Numbered from the stretch's first letter, positions 8,005 through 16,964 are shown. The stretch is DNA of 60,156 nt from UBA8752 sp964223495 (GCA_964223495.1 CAXQGL010000003.1:1-60156); one strand, 5' to 3'. Notes: generated from the sequence alone by a model not told the origin. Numbers and translations: made by a program.

Positions 8005-9187
8005 AGCAGTTCGCCGCAGCATCCCGGGCGGCGCGGTCCAATTCGAACAGCTGTTCGAGTTCCGGCTTGGCCACATGCCCGACCGTGTCGAGGGCATGCT
8101 CCAGCACGTCGCTCATTTCCAGGAATCCGATTTCGTCGTTGAGGAATGCGGCTACGGCCACTTCGTTGGCGGCATTCAGGACGCATGGGGCGCCGCCTCC
8201 GGCTTCGAGGGCATCAAAGGCAAGTTGGAGGTTGCGGAAGGTGTTCTTGTCCGGTGCCTCGAATGTGAGGTTCGGATATGCGGCAAAATCGAAACGGGGA
8301 AAGTCGTTCTGAAGCCGCTGTGGGTAGCCCAATGCGTATTGGATTGGCAGCTTCATGTCGGGCAAACCCAGCTGGGCCTTGATGCTGCCGTCCTCGAATT
8401 GGACGCAACTGTGCACGATGCTCTGTGGGTGCACGATGACCTCGATATCGGCCCCTTTGACGTCGAAAAGCCAGCGAGCTTCAATCACTTCCAGACCTTT
8501 GTTCATCAGGGATGCGGAATCGATGGTGATTTTGGCACCCATGTCCCAATTGGGATGCTTGAGGGCTTGGGCCTTTGTCACTTCGGCGAGGCTTTCGCGG
8601 GTACGTCCGCGGAAAGGACCGCCTGATGCGGTCAGGATGAGCTTTTCAATGGGGTTGTGGAATTCCCCTGCAAGACATTGGAAGATGGCGCTGTGCTCGC
8701 TGTCGACGGGGAGGATGTCAACGCCCTTTTCCCGTGCGGCAGCCATCACGATTTCACCCGCGACGACAAGCGTCTCCTTGTTGGCGAGGGCGATGTGTTT
8801 GCCCGCGGCGATGGCGTTCATGGTGGGCTGTAAACCCGCAAACCCGACGAGGGCCGTGAGGACGATGTCGATGCCGTCCATCTCCACGAGCTGGGCAATG
8901 GCATCCTGTCCTGCGTAGGCTTTGATGTCGTGGTCCCACAAGGCGTCCCGGACCTTTTGACCTTGGCCCTCATCCGCGATGGCCACGGCGTTCGGCTTGA
9001 ATTCCAATGCCTGTTGGATGAGCAGGTCGGCGTTGCGACCTGCTGTCAATACCTCCACCCGGAAGCGGCCTGGTTGGGCACGGACCACATCCAATGCCTG
9101 CGTTCCGATGGATCCCGTCGATCCCAGAATGGCGAGTCCCCGGCCTTCACCGGGATCGAAGGTTTCACTGTAGGGAACTTGCTCCAT
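7991..9187 (-). CDS. dxr: 1-deoxy-D-xylulose 5-phosphate reductoisomerase
   Basis: Makes MEP from DXP with NADPH, the first committed step of the non-mevalonate isoprenoid pathway. The ATG at 9187 gives a 398-residue protein; the longer frame from 9241 is rejected because 9187 overlaps the upstream stop (TGATG), typical of coupling. NADPH loop GSTGSIG at 22-28; metal/substrate region around LPVDSEHSAIFQCL; C-terminal block LNAANEVAVAAF. It ends the suf operon, a suggestive place because the two later enzymes of the same pathway (IspG, IspH) need 4Fe-4S clusters. Confidence 0.96.
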   Translation of the reverse strand: MEQVPYSETFDPGEGRGLAILGSTGSIGTQALDVVRAQPGRFRVEVLTAGRNADLLIQQALEFKPNAVAIADEGQGQKVRDALWDHDIKAYAGQDAIAQLVEMDGIDIVLTALVGFAGLQPTMNAIAAGKHIALANKETLVVAGEIVMAAAREKGVDILPVDSEHSAIFQCLAGEFHNPIEKLILTASGGPFRGRTRESLAEVTKAQALKHPNWDMGAKITIDSASLMNKGLEVIEARWLFDVKGADIEVIVHPQSIVHSCVQFEDGSIKAQLGLPDMKLPIQYALGYPQRLQNDFPRFDFAAYPNLTFEAPDKNTFRNLQLAFDALEAGGGAPCVLNAANEVAVAAFLNDEIGFLEMSDVLEHALDTVGHVAKPELEQLFELDRAARDAAANCFRPS

Positions 9188-9498
9188 CACAGGAACCCGA
9201 GTTCGAGTTTGGCTTCCTCGCTCATCATGTCCTGCGTCCATGCGGGCTCGAATACGACTTCCACATCGGCGTCCACCACGCCCTCCATAGAGAGCACCTT
9301 CTGCTTGACATCGTTGGGCAGGCTTTCCGCCACCGGGCAGTTCGGTGAGGTGAGTGTCATCTGTACGTCGACCTTCTGTCCCCCTTCCGCATCGGAGAAC
9401 TTGACTTCATAGATCAGGCCGAGTTCGTAGATGTCGACCGGAATTTCAGGGTCGAAGATGGTCTTGAGGACCGTGATGACATCTTGCTGATTCGGCAT
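9187..9498 (-). CDS. sufT: SufT-like DUF59 (MIP18 family) Fe-S assembly protein
   Basis: A 103-residue MIP18/DUF59 domain protein. Family marks are LKTIFDPEIPVDIYELGLIYEV at about 10-31 and the cysteine motif TSPNCPVAESLP at about 50-61. Such proteins assist cluster maturation or delivery; in many bacteria they sit in suf operons, as here, between sufE (9-base gap) and dxr (1-base overlap). The single conserved cysteine is present. The family assignment is firm, but the exact client step is not known. Confidence 0.88.
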   Translation of the reverse strand: MPNQQDVITVLKTIFDPEIPVDIYELGLIYEVKFSDAEGGQKVDVQMTLTSPNCPVAESLPNDVKQKVLSMEGVVDADVEVVFEPAWTQDMMSEEAKLELGFL

Positions 9499-9507
9499 GG
9501 TGTGAAG

Positions 9508-9942
9508 TTAAGCGCGGCGGGCGGCGAGGGCGGCGGCATAGAGGCGCATTTGCTGTACCATGCTCGAGAGGCCATTGGACCGGGTGGGGGACAGGTGCTG
9601 GTGCAGGCCGATGGCGTCGAGGAAATGCAGGTCCGCTTCAGCGATGGCCTTGGCCTCCGCTCCTGACAGAACCCGGACCATCAAACCCACCAGGCCCTTG
9701 GTGATGATGGCGTCGCTGTCGGCAGAAAAGTGGACCGTTCCATTCTGTCCTTCATCCGCGGCCAGCCAGACACGGGACTGACAACCTTTGATGAGGTGGT
9801 CGTCGGTCTTTCGTCCTTCGTCAATGGCGGGAACGTCCTTTCCCAGTTCGATGAGGTGTTCGTATTTGTCCATCCATTCATCGAACAGGGCGAATTCCTC
9901 GATGACTTCCTTCTGGCGTGTGGCGATGATATCGGCGGACAT
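9508..9942 (-). CDS. sufE: SufE sulfur acceptor
   Basis: Accepts persulfide sulfur from SufS and passes it to SufBCD. 144 residues, the usual SufE length. The acceptor cysteine is C54 in the conserved block IKGCQSRVW. It starts 3 bases after the sufS stop, so the enzyme/acceptor pair is translated from adjacent frames. Confidence 0.95.
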   Translation of the reverse strand: MSADIIATRQKEVIEEFALFDEWMDKYEHLIELGKDVPAIDEGRKTDDHLIKGCQSRVWLAADEGQNGTVHFSADSDAIITKGLVGLMVRVLSGAEAKAIAEADLHFLDAIGLHQHLSPTRSNGLSSMVQQMRLYAAALAARRA

Positions 9943-9945
9943 GGA

Positions 9946-11184
9946 TCAGCGGAGCATGTTGATGGCCCGTTCAAGGGCGATGACGGTCCGGTCGATTTCC
10001 TCTCGGGTCGTGTAGGCGGCGAAGGACATGCGGAGGGTGCCCGACGCCAGTCCGAGGTGCTCCATGAGGGGCTCGGTACAGTGGTGCCCGGTGCGCACGG
10101 CAAAGCCCTGGCCATCCAGCAGTGTGCCGAGATCGTAGGGATGCAGGCCATCGACCACCAGAGAGACGACGCCGACTTTTTCCGGAGCCGTGCCGATGAT
10201 GTGCAGATTCGGCAATGTGTCCAAGGCCTGGTGGGCATGTTGGACGAGGGCGGTTTCATGTTTGTGGATGGCCTCGAGTCCCACACCATTCATCCAATCC
10301 AGGGCGATGCCCAATGCGATGCCTCCGCTGATGTGGGGCGTTCCCGCTTCGAACTTGTGTGGCAGATCGTTGTAGGTGGTTCCTTCGAAGCGGACACTCT
10401 TGATCATTTCGCCTCCTCCCCGCCAAGGGGGCATGGTTTCGAGGATGTCGCGTCTGCCGTACAGGAATCCGATGCCGGTAGGCCCGTATGCCTTGTGCCC
10501 GGTGCCGACATAGAAGTCGCATCCGATGTCCTGCACGTCAATGGCAAAGTGTGGGAGTGCTTGTGACCCATCCACCAAGGTTGCCGCACCATGGGCCCTT
10601 GCGGCTGAACAGATATCGTGCACGGGATTGATGGTGCCGAGCGTATTGGAGGCGTGCACCACGCCCACCAGCTTGGGTTGGTGCCGTTCCAGAGCGGCCC
10701 TGAAGTCCTCCAGGTCGAGGGTGCCGTCCCCGAGCACGTTGACGGGCACCACTTTCGCGCCCTTTTCCTCGCAGACCATCTGCCACGGCACGATGTTGGC
10801 GTGGTGTTCCATGCGGGTCACGAGTACGGTGTCCCCTTTCTTGAGATTGGCCCTTCCCCAAGCTTGGGCGACGAGGTTGATGGCATCCGTGGAACCGCCC
10901 GTAAAGATGACTTCATCGGTACTGGCTGCGCCAATGTGGTCAGCCAACTTCCCGCGGGCACCCTCGTAGGCTTCCGTGGCCAATTGGGCCAGGTGGTGGG
11001 CGCCGCGGTGAATGTTGGCGTGGTAATTCGACAGGTACTCACGCTGCCCCTCGATGACGGCAAGCGGTTTCTGTGCGCTCGCTGCGTTGTCCAGATACAC
11101 CAAGGGTTTTCCGTGAACCTGTCGGTCCAGAATCGGAAAGTCCTTTCGGACGCGTTCGGGCAGGTTGGAGAAGGCCATCTTCAA
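9946..11184 (-). CDS. sufS: SufS cysteine desulfurase
   Basis: PLP enzyme (412 residues) that takes sulfur from cysteine for Fe-S cluster building. PLP lysine K231 in VGTGHKAYGPTG; persulfide-forming cysteine C369 in RTGHHCTEP; N-terminal LDNAASAQKP. The GHHC context with a short loop is the SufS (type II) form, which depends on SufE, present next door. It follows tlyA by 27 bases. A second possible start (third codon, also ATG) changes only two residues. Confidence 0.96.
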   Translation of the reverse strand: MKMAFSNLPERVRKDFPILDRQVHGKPLVYLDNAASAQKPLAVIEGQREYLSNYHANIHRGAHHLAQLATEAYEGARGKLADHIGAASTDEVIFTGGSTDAINLVAQAWGRANLKKGDTVLVTRMEHHANIVPWQMVCEEKGAKVVPVNVLGDGTLDLEDFRAALERHQPKLVGVVHASNTLGTINPVHDICSAARAHGAATLVDGSQALPHFAIDVQDIGCDFYVGTGHKAYGPTGIGFLYGRRDILETMPPWRGGGEMIKSVRFEGTTYNDLPHKFEAGTPHISGGIALGIALDWMNGVGLEAIHKHETALVQHAHQALDTLPNLHIIGTAPEKVGVVSLVVDGLHPYDLGTLLDGQGFAVRTGHHCTEPLMEHLGLASGTLRMSFAAYTTREEIDRTVIALERAINMLR

Positions 11185-11211
11185 TCGGGAACCGCTGTGC
11201 GAAGTAAAGGT

Positions 11212-11955
11212 TCAGCCGCGCTGCCCCCATGTGAAGTGGAGCAGGAATTCACGGTTGCCGCTGCCTCCTTCAATCGGGGAGTCCATCGGGTCTGAGCAAA
11301 GGAATCCTGCTTCAACGGCCTGAGCCATGCTGTTTTCCAGGGCCTTTTTTCGAATGGTGGCATCTCGGACGACGCCATTGCGCCCAAGGTGTTTCTGTCC
11401 GACTTCGAATTGCGGCTTCACAAGTGCGACGCCCCAGCCCGTTGGGGCGAGCCACCTTGGCAACCGATGCCAGACGTGGTCCAGAGAGATGAATGAAAGA
11501 TCGATGACCACAGAATTGGGGACGGGCTGTAGTTGTTCGGCATCCAGATCCTTGAGGTGGGTCTGTTGGAGATCCGCTACTCGGGGGTCCTGGCGCAGGG
11601 CATCGACCAGCTGATTGGTGCCGACGTCCACGGCATGCACGAACCGGGCGCCGCGTTTCAGACATACTTCGGTGAAGCCTCCTGTGGAGGCACCCAGATC
11701 GAGTACCGTGCGACCCGCCGGATCGAGCTGGTAGTGGTCGAGCGCAGCGACCAGTTTCAATGCGCCACGGGAAACCCAGGGAAGGTCCTCACCGAGCAAT
11801 TCGATCGTGGCTTCCAGCGAGACTTTCTTTCCGGGTTTGCGCATTTCCACGCCATCTACACGGACGCCGTGAAGGGTGATGATGCGCTCGGCCCGGGGCC
11901 GACTGGTGACCAGACCGCGGTCGACAAGGAGCCGGTCCAGGCGGACGGTGTCCAT
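11212..11955 (-). CDS. tlyA: TlyA-family rRNA 2'-O-methyltransferase
   Basis: A 247-residue protein with an N-terminal S4 RNA-binding domain (about 3-60, RLDRLLVDRGLVTSRPRAERII) and an FtsJ-like SAM methyltransferase domain (VLDLGASTGGFTEV at 84-97). The catalytic K-D-K-E set is plausible: K67 in SRGALKL, the aspartate of VIDLSFISL, the lysine of LVKPQFE and a late glutamate. TlyA methylates 16S/23S rRNA ribose; the old name hemolysin is misleading. Its ATG overlaps the sufD stop (TGATG at 11957-11953), so an RNA-modifying enzyme is translationally coupled inside the suf operon. Confidence 0.93.
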   Translation of the reverse strand: MDTVRLDRLLVDRGLVTSRPRAERIITLHGVRVDGVEMRKPGKKVSLEATIELLGEDLPWVSRGALKLVAALDHYQLDPAGRTVLDLGASTGGFTEVCLKRGARFVHAVDVGTNQLVDALRQDPRVADLQQTHLKDLDAEQLQPVPNSVVIDLSFISLDHVWHRLPRWLAPTGWGVALVKPQFEVGQKHLGRNGVVRDATIRKKALENSMAQAVEAGFLCSDPMDSPIEGGSGNREFLLHFTWGQRG

Positions 11956-13235
11956 CAGTTCCAGCCGAGGCGTTCGGCGTAGACGGATTCGACGTGCTGC
12001 TGGATTTCCGGGCGGAAGCCGTTGAGGACTTCAGCAAGGAAAGCCCGCACCAGCAGGTTTCGGGCAGCGGTCTCGGACATGCCACGTGACCTCAGATAGA
12101 ACAAGGCCTCATCGTCGAACTGGCCTGTGGTGCAGCCGTGACTGCAGCGGACATCGTCCGCATAGATTTCGAGCTCTGGTTTGGCGTTGATGGCGGCCTT
12201 GTCTCCGAGGATGAGGTTGGCGTTGCTTTGGTAAGCCTCGATGCGTTGGGCATCCTTGTGCACCATGATCTTGCCATTGAACACCGCCGTTGCCGCATCG
12301 GCGGCGAGGCCCTTGTACAGTTCGTCCGACCGGCCATCGGGCATGGCGTGGTCGATGCGGGTGTGGTGGTCCACGAACTCTTGTCCATTGGGGAGGTAGC
12401 ATCCGTGGAAGGTGCTGTCTCCATGCTGGCCGGCCTGTTGGATGTGCAGGTCATTGCGGAGCCAATGGGCGCGTGCTGTGGCGGTTCTCACCTCAAGTCT
12501 GCTGGACGCCGCCTGCCGGAACTGGTGGTGCCCGATGTGGAATGGTGACCCGTGCTCGTCCTGTACGATTTCGACGCCAAGTCGGGCATGCTCGCCGATT
12601 TCGGCGGTGATGGCGCCATTGTAGAGGCCTTTCGCACCCTCATGACTTGTGGTCCAGACGATGACCTCTGCCTTGGCCTCCTTTCCGAGCACAATCAGAT
12701 GTTGAGGTTGTGCGGCGCGGGTACCCTTGCTGAGGTGGTGGTGCAAGAGTATGGGTTTGTCTGCGGTCACCCCGTCGGGCAGGATGACCACACCGCCATC
12801 CTGTGGTGCTGAAGCTTGCAGGGCAGCAAACCATTCACTGCCTGAAAAGTGATCTGATTCAAGTGCGCTGAGGCGGTCAGGACACTGCACCACAGCTTGG
12901 GACAGGGCCCCCATGAACGCCCCGTTGATTTCGACGGTATCTCCCGCATGGAACCGTCCATCGATGAAATTGAACCGGTGGGCATCCAGGCCGGGCAACA
13001 CCTCCGGAATGCTGGTCACGCCATCCGCTGCAGCGGTGAACTCCAACTGTTGGATGCGGGCCGCACGGGTGTATTTCCACCGCTCATCGCGGGTGGTCGG
13101 ATAGCCGATTTCATGGAGTGCGGCCTGTGCTGATGCAGCGCGATCCGGAGCAGCAGCGGGGTGCCCGGTCTCGCGGGTGACTTGGAGGACCCGCTCCGCC
13201 AGGGCCGCAGCCGGGGTGAGGGTCATGTTGCTCAT
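11955..13235 (-). CDS. sufD: SufD, Fe-S scaffold subunit
   Basis: Partner of SufB in the SufBC2D scaffold. 426 residues from the ATG at 13235, which overlaps the sufC stop (ATGA); a longer frame from 13265 lies inside sufC and is rejected. The right-handed beta-helix core ends with the conserved ELEIYADDVRCSHGCTTGQFDDEALFYLRSRGM block, where the histidine used in cluster assembly sits. The region is full length for SufD. Confidence 0.95.
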   Translation of the reverse strand: MSNMTLTPAAALAERVLQVTRETGHPAAAPDRAASAQAALHEIGYPTTRDERWKYTRAARIQQLEFTAAADGVTSIPEVLPGLDAHRFNFIDGRFHAGDTVEINGAFMGALSQAVVQCPDRLSALESDHFSGSEWFAALQASAPQDGGVVILPDGVTADKPILLHHHLSKGTRAAQPQHLIVLGKEAKAEVIVWTTSHEGAKGLYNGAITAEIGEHARLGVEIVQDEHGSPFHIGHHQFRQAASSRLEVRTATARAHWLRNDLHIQQAGQHGDSTFHGCYLPNGQEFVDHHTRIDHAMPDGRSDELYKGLAADAATAVFNGKIMVHKDAQRIEAYQSNANLILGDKAAINAKPELEIYADDVRCSHGCTTGQFDDEALFYLRSRGMSETAARNLLVRAFLAEVLNGFRPEIQQHVESVYAERLGWN

Positions 13236-13990
13236 GTCTGTTGTGCTTCGGTACCGACAATCCAATCGTAGCCCTTCTCCTCGAGTTCGAGGGCCAATTC
13301 CTTGCCCCCACTGTGCACGATGCGCCCTCCGGCGAGAACGTGGACATGATCCGGCACGATGTGGTCGAGGAGACGCTGGTAGTGGGTGATTACCAGAAAG
13401 CTGCGGTTGGCATCCCGCATGGCATTCACCCCTTGTGAGACGATGCGCAGCGCGTCGATGTCGAGACCGCTGTCCGTTTCGTCGAGGACGGCCAGCTTGG
13501 GTTCGAGCATGGCCATCTGGAAAATCTCGTTGCGCTTCTTTTCGCCACCGCTGAATCCTTCGTTGACTGAGCGGTCGCGCAGTTTGCCGTCGAGTTCCAC
13601 AAGTTGGGCACAGTCCTTCACCTTGGCCAGGAAGTCCTTGCCGGAAATGGGCGCCTCCTCGCGTTGTTCGCGGATGCTGTTCAATGCGGTGCGCAGGAAA
13701 TTGATGTTGGAGACTCCCGGGATTTCAACGGGGTACTGGAAAGCCAGAAAAATGCCGGCCACGGCCCGTTCGGTGGTGTCAAGTTCCAGCAGGTCGACCC
13801 CATCAAAGGTGATGCTGCCCGCGGTCACTTCGTATTCCTCGCGTCCTGCGATGATGCTCGCCAAAGTGCTCTTTCCGGAGCCATTGGGTCCCATGATGGC
13901 GTGGACTTCCCCGGTTCCGAGCTCGAGGCTCAGTCCTTTCAGGATTTCCGTGTCGCCGATGCGGGCGTGGAGGTTGTCAATCTTCAGCAT
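13232..13990 (-). CDS. sufC: SufC, ABC ATPase of the Fe-S scaffold
   Basis: Cytosolic ABC-type ATPase (252 residues) that drives conformational changes of SufB-SufD. Walker A GPNGSGKS at 34-41; signature GFSGGEKKRNEIFQM; Walker B LAVLDETDSGLDIDAL; switch H in LVITHYQRLLDHI. The EKKR signature variant is specific for SufC. Overlaps sufD by 4 bases and follows sufB by 9 bases. Confidence 0.97.
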   Translation of the reverse strand: MLKIDNLHARIGDTEILKGLSLELGTGEVHAIMGPNGSGKSTLASIIAGREEYEVTAGSITFDGVDLLELDTTERAVAGIFLAFQYPVEIPGVSNINFLRTALNSIREQREEAPISGKDFLAKVKDCAQLVELDGKLRDRSVNEGFSGGEKKRNEIFQMAMLEPKLAVLDETDSGLDIDALRIVSQGVNAMRDANRSFLVITHYQRLLDHIVPDHVHVLAGGRIVHSGGKELALELEEKGYDWIVGTEAQQT

Positions 13991-13999
13991 GGTAGGGAA

Positions 14000-15448
14000 T
14001 CAGCCGACGCTGCCTTCGAGGGAGATGGTGAGTAGTTTGCGCGCTTCCACAGCAAACTCCATGGGGAGCTTGTTGAGCACTTCCTTGGCGTAGCCATTGA
14101 CGATCAGACCGATGGCCTGTTCTTCCGTCAGACCGCGTTGGAGACAGTAAAAAATCTGGTCCTCGCCGATGCGGGAGGTGGTGGCTTCATGTTCCACCCG
14201 CGCTGTGGGATGACGGGACTCGATGTAGGGAAAAGTGTGTGCTCCGCTCGTGTCGGTCATCAAGAGAGAATCGCACTGGGAGAAGTTCCTGGCGTTCCGT
14301 GCCCGCGGGCCCATCTGGACGAGTCCGCGGTAGCTGTTCTGGCTGTGGCCTGCGGAAATGCCCTTGGAGATGATGGTTGAGTTCGTGTTGGACCCGAGGT
14401 GGATCATCTTGGTTCCCGTGTCTGCCTGTTGGGCATTGTTGGTCACGGCAACGGAATAGAATTCGCCGATGCTGCCGTCTCCTTTGAGGATGCAGCTCGG
14501 GTATTTCCAGGTGACGGCAGAACCGGTCTCGACTTGGGTCCAGCTGATTTTGGCACGCGTCTCGCAGATGCCCCGCTTGGTGACGAAATTGAATACCCCC
14601 CCTTTTCCTTCGGCGTCGCCGGGATACCAGTTCTGGACCGTGCTGTATTTGATTTCCGCGTCGTCCTTGGCGATGAGTTCGACCACGGCGGCGTGGAGCT
14701 GGTTCTCATCCCGTTGGGGTGCGGTGCACCCTTCGAGATAGCTGACGTAACTGCCTTCCTCGGCTACGACGAGGGTGCGCTCGAATTGGCCTGTGCCCGC
14801 TTCGTTGATGCGGAAGTACGTCGACAGTTCCATCGGGCATCGGGTGCCTTTCGGGATGTAACAGAACGAGCCGTCCGTGAAGACGGCGGAGTTCAGGGCG
14901 GAGAAGAAGTTGTCCTTCACGGGAACCACGGTGCCCAAGTGCTTCCTGACGAGATCGGGATGTTCCTGTATGGCCTCGCTCATCGAACAGAAGATGATGC
15001 CCAACTCGGCCAGCTTGTCCTTGAAGGTGGTGGCCACGGACACACTGTCCATGACGAAATCCACGGCAACTCCGGAAAGGCGCTTTTGCTCCTCCAGTGA
15101 GATGCCCAGCTTGTCCATGGTGGCCCTCAATTCGGGATCGACCTCGTCCAATGAGCCCAAAGGCGCCTTGGATTTGGGTGCGCTGTAGTAGCTGATGGCC
15201 TGGTAGTCCGGCTTTTCATATTGCACATGGGCCCAATCGGGCTCCTCCATGGTCTGCCAGACCCTGAAGGCCTCCAGACGCCACTGCAACATCCAAGAAG
15301 GCTCCTGCTTTTTCGAACTGATGAGTCGGATGACATCCTCGTTCAGACCAGGAGGCACCTTGTCGGCCTCGATGTCCGTCGTGAAGCCGAATTCGTAATC
15401 CTTGCGGGTGAATTCGTCCAACAGGGGGTTTTCCTCGGCAGCGCTCAT
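14000..15448 (-). CDS. sufB: SufB, Fe-S scaffold subunit
   Basis: Main scaffold subunit of the SUF system, 482 residues. Conserved blocks are PKGTRCPMELSTYFRIN, GSYVSYLEGCTAPQRDENQLHAAVVELIA, and near the C-terminus ESRHPTARVEHEATTSRIGEDQIFYCLQRGL. The cysteine of LEGCTAP and others on the beta-helix receive sulfur from SufE. First large gene after sufA (15-base gap). Confidence 0.97.
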   Translation of the reverse strand: MSAAEENPLLDEFTRKDYEFGFTTDIEADKVPPGLNEDVIRLISSKKQEPSWMLQWRLEAFRVWQTMEEPDWAHVQYEKPDYQAISYYSAPKSKAPLGSLDEVDPELRATMDKLGISLEEQKRLSGVAVDFVMDSVSVATTFKDKLAELGIIFCSMSEAIQEHPDLVRKHLGTVVPVKDNFFSALNSAVFTDGSFCYIPKGTRCPMELSTYFRINEAGTGQFERTLVVAEEGSYVSYLEGCTAPQRDENQLHAAVVELIAKDDAEIKYSTVQNWYPGDAEGKGGVFNFVTKRGICETRAKISWTQVETGSAVTWKYPSCILKGDGSIGEFYSVAVTNNAQQADTGTKMIHLGSNTNSTIISKGISAGHSQNSYRGLVQMGPRARNARNFSQCDSLLMTDTSGAHTFPYIESRHPTARVEHEATTSRIGEDQIFYCLQRGLTEEQAIGLIVNGYAKEVLNKLPMEFAVEARKLLTISLEGSVG

Positions 15449-15463
15449 GGGTTGGTCATTCCC

Positions 15464-15790
15464 TCAAATGGAAAAACTCTCACCGCAGCCACATGTTCTG
15501 TTGGCGTTGGGATTGTGGAAGACGAAACCTTTGCCGTTGAGGCCACCTGAGTACTGCAGTTCCGTGCCGACGAGGTAGAGGAAACTTTTGCGATCCACCA
15601 CGACCTGTACCCCATTGTCTTCGAAGCTCTGGTCGCCCTCTTTCATCTCGTGATCGAAAGTCAGTTCGTACATGAGACCACTACAGCCTCCTCCCTTGAC
15701 GCCAACGCGCACGAAGCTGCCATCAGGGCAGCTTTGCTCGGCCATCAGTCGGCGCACTTGGTCTCGTGCATTTTCGTGGACGGTAATCAT
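15464..15790 (-). CDS. sufA: SufA/HesB-type A-type Fe-S carrier
   Basis: A 108-residue A-type carrier with the three conserved cluster ligands: C36 in KGGGCSGLMYEL, and C100 and C102 in the C-terminal TCGCGESF. It hands clusters from the SufBCD scaffold to target enzymes. First gene of the suf operon; a clear -7 box and a perfect inverted repeat lie within 80 bases upstream. Confidence 0.94.
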   Translation of the reverse strand: MITVHENARDQVRRLMAEQSCPDGSFVRVGVKGGGCSGLMYELTFDHEMKEGDQSFEDNGVQVVVDRKSFLYLVGTELQYSGGLNGKGFVFHNPNANRTCGCGESFSI

Positions 15791-15832
15791 GCGACTGGTC
15801 CTTCAAAAATCCCCTATACATGGGATGTAGAG

Positions 15833-15840
15833 CAAAGGTA
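15833..15840 (-). promoter_or_regulatory. -7 box of the suf operon promoter
   Basis: Minus strand reads TACCTTTG, a full match to TAnnTTTG, 42 bases upstream of the sufA ATG. Upstream a TTTG (spacing 22) and a TTG (spacing 17) are candidate -33 elements; both lie inside the inverted repeat at 15847-15869. Confidence 0.65.
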
Positions 15841-15846
15841 GTGACC

Positions 15847-15869
15847 TTATTTGGACGCAATCCAAATAA
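15847..15869. promoter_or_regulatory. Perfect 9+9 inverted repeat, candidate operator of suf
   Basis: TTATTTGGA (15847-15855), spacer CGCAA, then TCCAAATAA (15861-15869). The arms are a perfect 9-bp match and AT-rich in GC-rich surroundings. The repeat covers the -33 region of the sufA promoter, the usual place for a repressor. A metal- or Fe-S-responsive regulator (Fur, DtxR or Rrf2 type) would fit the operon it controls, but no regulator is encoded in the window. Confidence 0.6.
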
Positions 15870-15905
15870 CAGATGTCAAAGTTCGTCGCTGGAAGTGTGG
15901 CCCCA

Positions 15906-16952
15906 TCAGGCTTCCTGCTGGAACCCGTCCCAACCTTGCGCCTTCAGTTCCGTTTCCATTCCATTGCGCGTGATGAGCGTCCGCTCGGCCGGGTCCTCTG
16001 TCATGTGACCTACGATGGAGAACATGGGATGATTGCGGATGTCTTCGTATCGGTCCTGTGGAATGGTGAACAACAGCTCATAATCCTCGCCTCCGCTCAG
16101 AGTGCACAAAGTCGGGTCCAGATTGAAGGCACGGGCGGTTTCATACATGTGTTCCGCCATGGGAATCTTGTCCTCATGGATCCGCACACCGCACCCTGAT
16201 GATGCGGCAATGTGCAGGGCTTCCGAGGCAAGCCCGTCGGAAACATCAATCATGGAGGTCGGGATGATATCGAGCTTCTCCAGCTCTGCAATCACGTCCA
16301 CGCGGGCTTCTGGCTTCAATTGTCTTTCGAGGAGGGCCTCGAAACCAGTCAGGTCCGGTTGGGCTCCCGGCGCCTCCTTGAACACATGCTTCTCACGCTC
16401 GAGTACCTGCAAACCCATGAAAGCACCGCCCAATTCTCCACTGACCACCAGCAATTCATCTGGTTTGGCCCCATTGCGCAGGGTCTCTTTTCCCTCACTG
16501 ACGACGCCCAGCACCGTGACTGAGATCATCAAGCCGGACCGAGAGCTTGTCGTATCACCACCGACGAGGTCGATGCCATAACGTTCGCAGGCCAGGCGCA
16601 TTCCGGAATAGAGCTCCTTGGCTGCCTCGACGCTGAAGCGGTTGGATAGTGCCAGCCCTACAACAACCTGTGTGGCCCGCCCATTCATGGCGCATATGTC
16701 GCTAACATTCACAACAATGGACTTGTATCCCAGGTGCTTCAATGGGGCGTACATCAGGTCGAAGTGCACCCCTTCACAGAGTAAATCCGTGCTGATGAGT
16801 TGCCGGACTCCTTGGCCGGGAGATTGCAGTACGGCAGCGTCATCTCCTATGCCCACCAAGGTCTCGGGTTGTTTGGTGGCGAGGTTCCGGGTCAATTCCG
16901 CAATCAATCCGAACTCCCCCAAAGTCCCTATCTCGGTGCGTTCCGTGTCCAT
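15906..16952 (-). CDS. thiL: Thiamine-monophosphate kinase
   Basis: Makes thiamine diphosphate from thiamine monophosphate and ATP, the last step of the pathway. 348 residues. Family marks: GDDAAVLQ near 37-44 (Mg/ATP), LICEGVHFD-like block near 56-64, VNVSDICAMNGRATQ, LVGGDTTSS, MIDVSDGLASEALHIA and LSGGEDYELLFT. Encoded alone; its -7 box ends only 4 bases before the ATG, so the message may be leaderless. No other thi gene is near. Confidence 0.95.
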   Translation of the reverse strand: MDTERTEIGTLGEFGLIAELTRNLATKQPETLVGIGDDAAVLQSPGQGVRQLISTDLLCEGVHFDLMYAPLKHLGYKSIVVNVSDICAMNGRATQVVVGLALSNRFSVEAAKELYSGMRLACERYGIDLVGGDTTSSRSGLMISVTVLGVVSEGKETLRNGAKPDELLVVSGELGGAFMGLQVLEREKHVFKEAPGAQPDLTGFEALLERQLKPEARVDVIAELEKLDIIPTSMIDVSDGLASEALHIAASSGCGVRIHEDKIPMAEHMYETARAFNLDPTLCTLSGGEDYELLFTIPQDRYEDIRNHPMFSIVGHMTEDPAERTLITRNGMETELKAQGWDGFQQEA

Positions 16953-16956
16953 TGTG

Positions 16957-16964
16957 CAAAGCTA
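16957..16964 (-). promoter_or_regulatory. -7 box directly upstream of thiL
   Basis: Minus strand TAGCTTTG, a full TAnnTTTG match, separated from the thiL ATG by 4 bases. Transcription would begin at or next to the start codon. No clear -33 TTTG at 17-22 bases. Confidence 0.5.
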
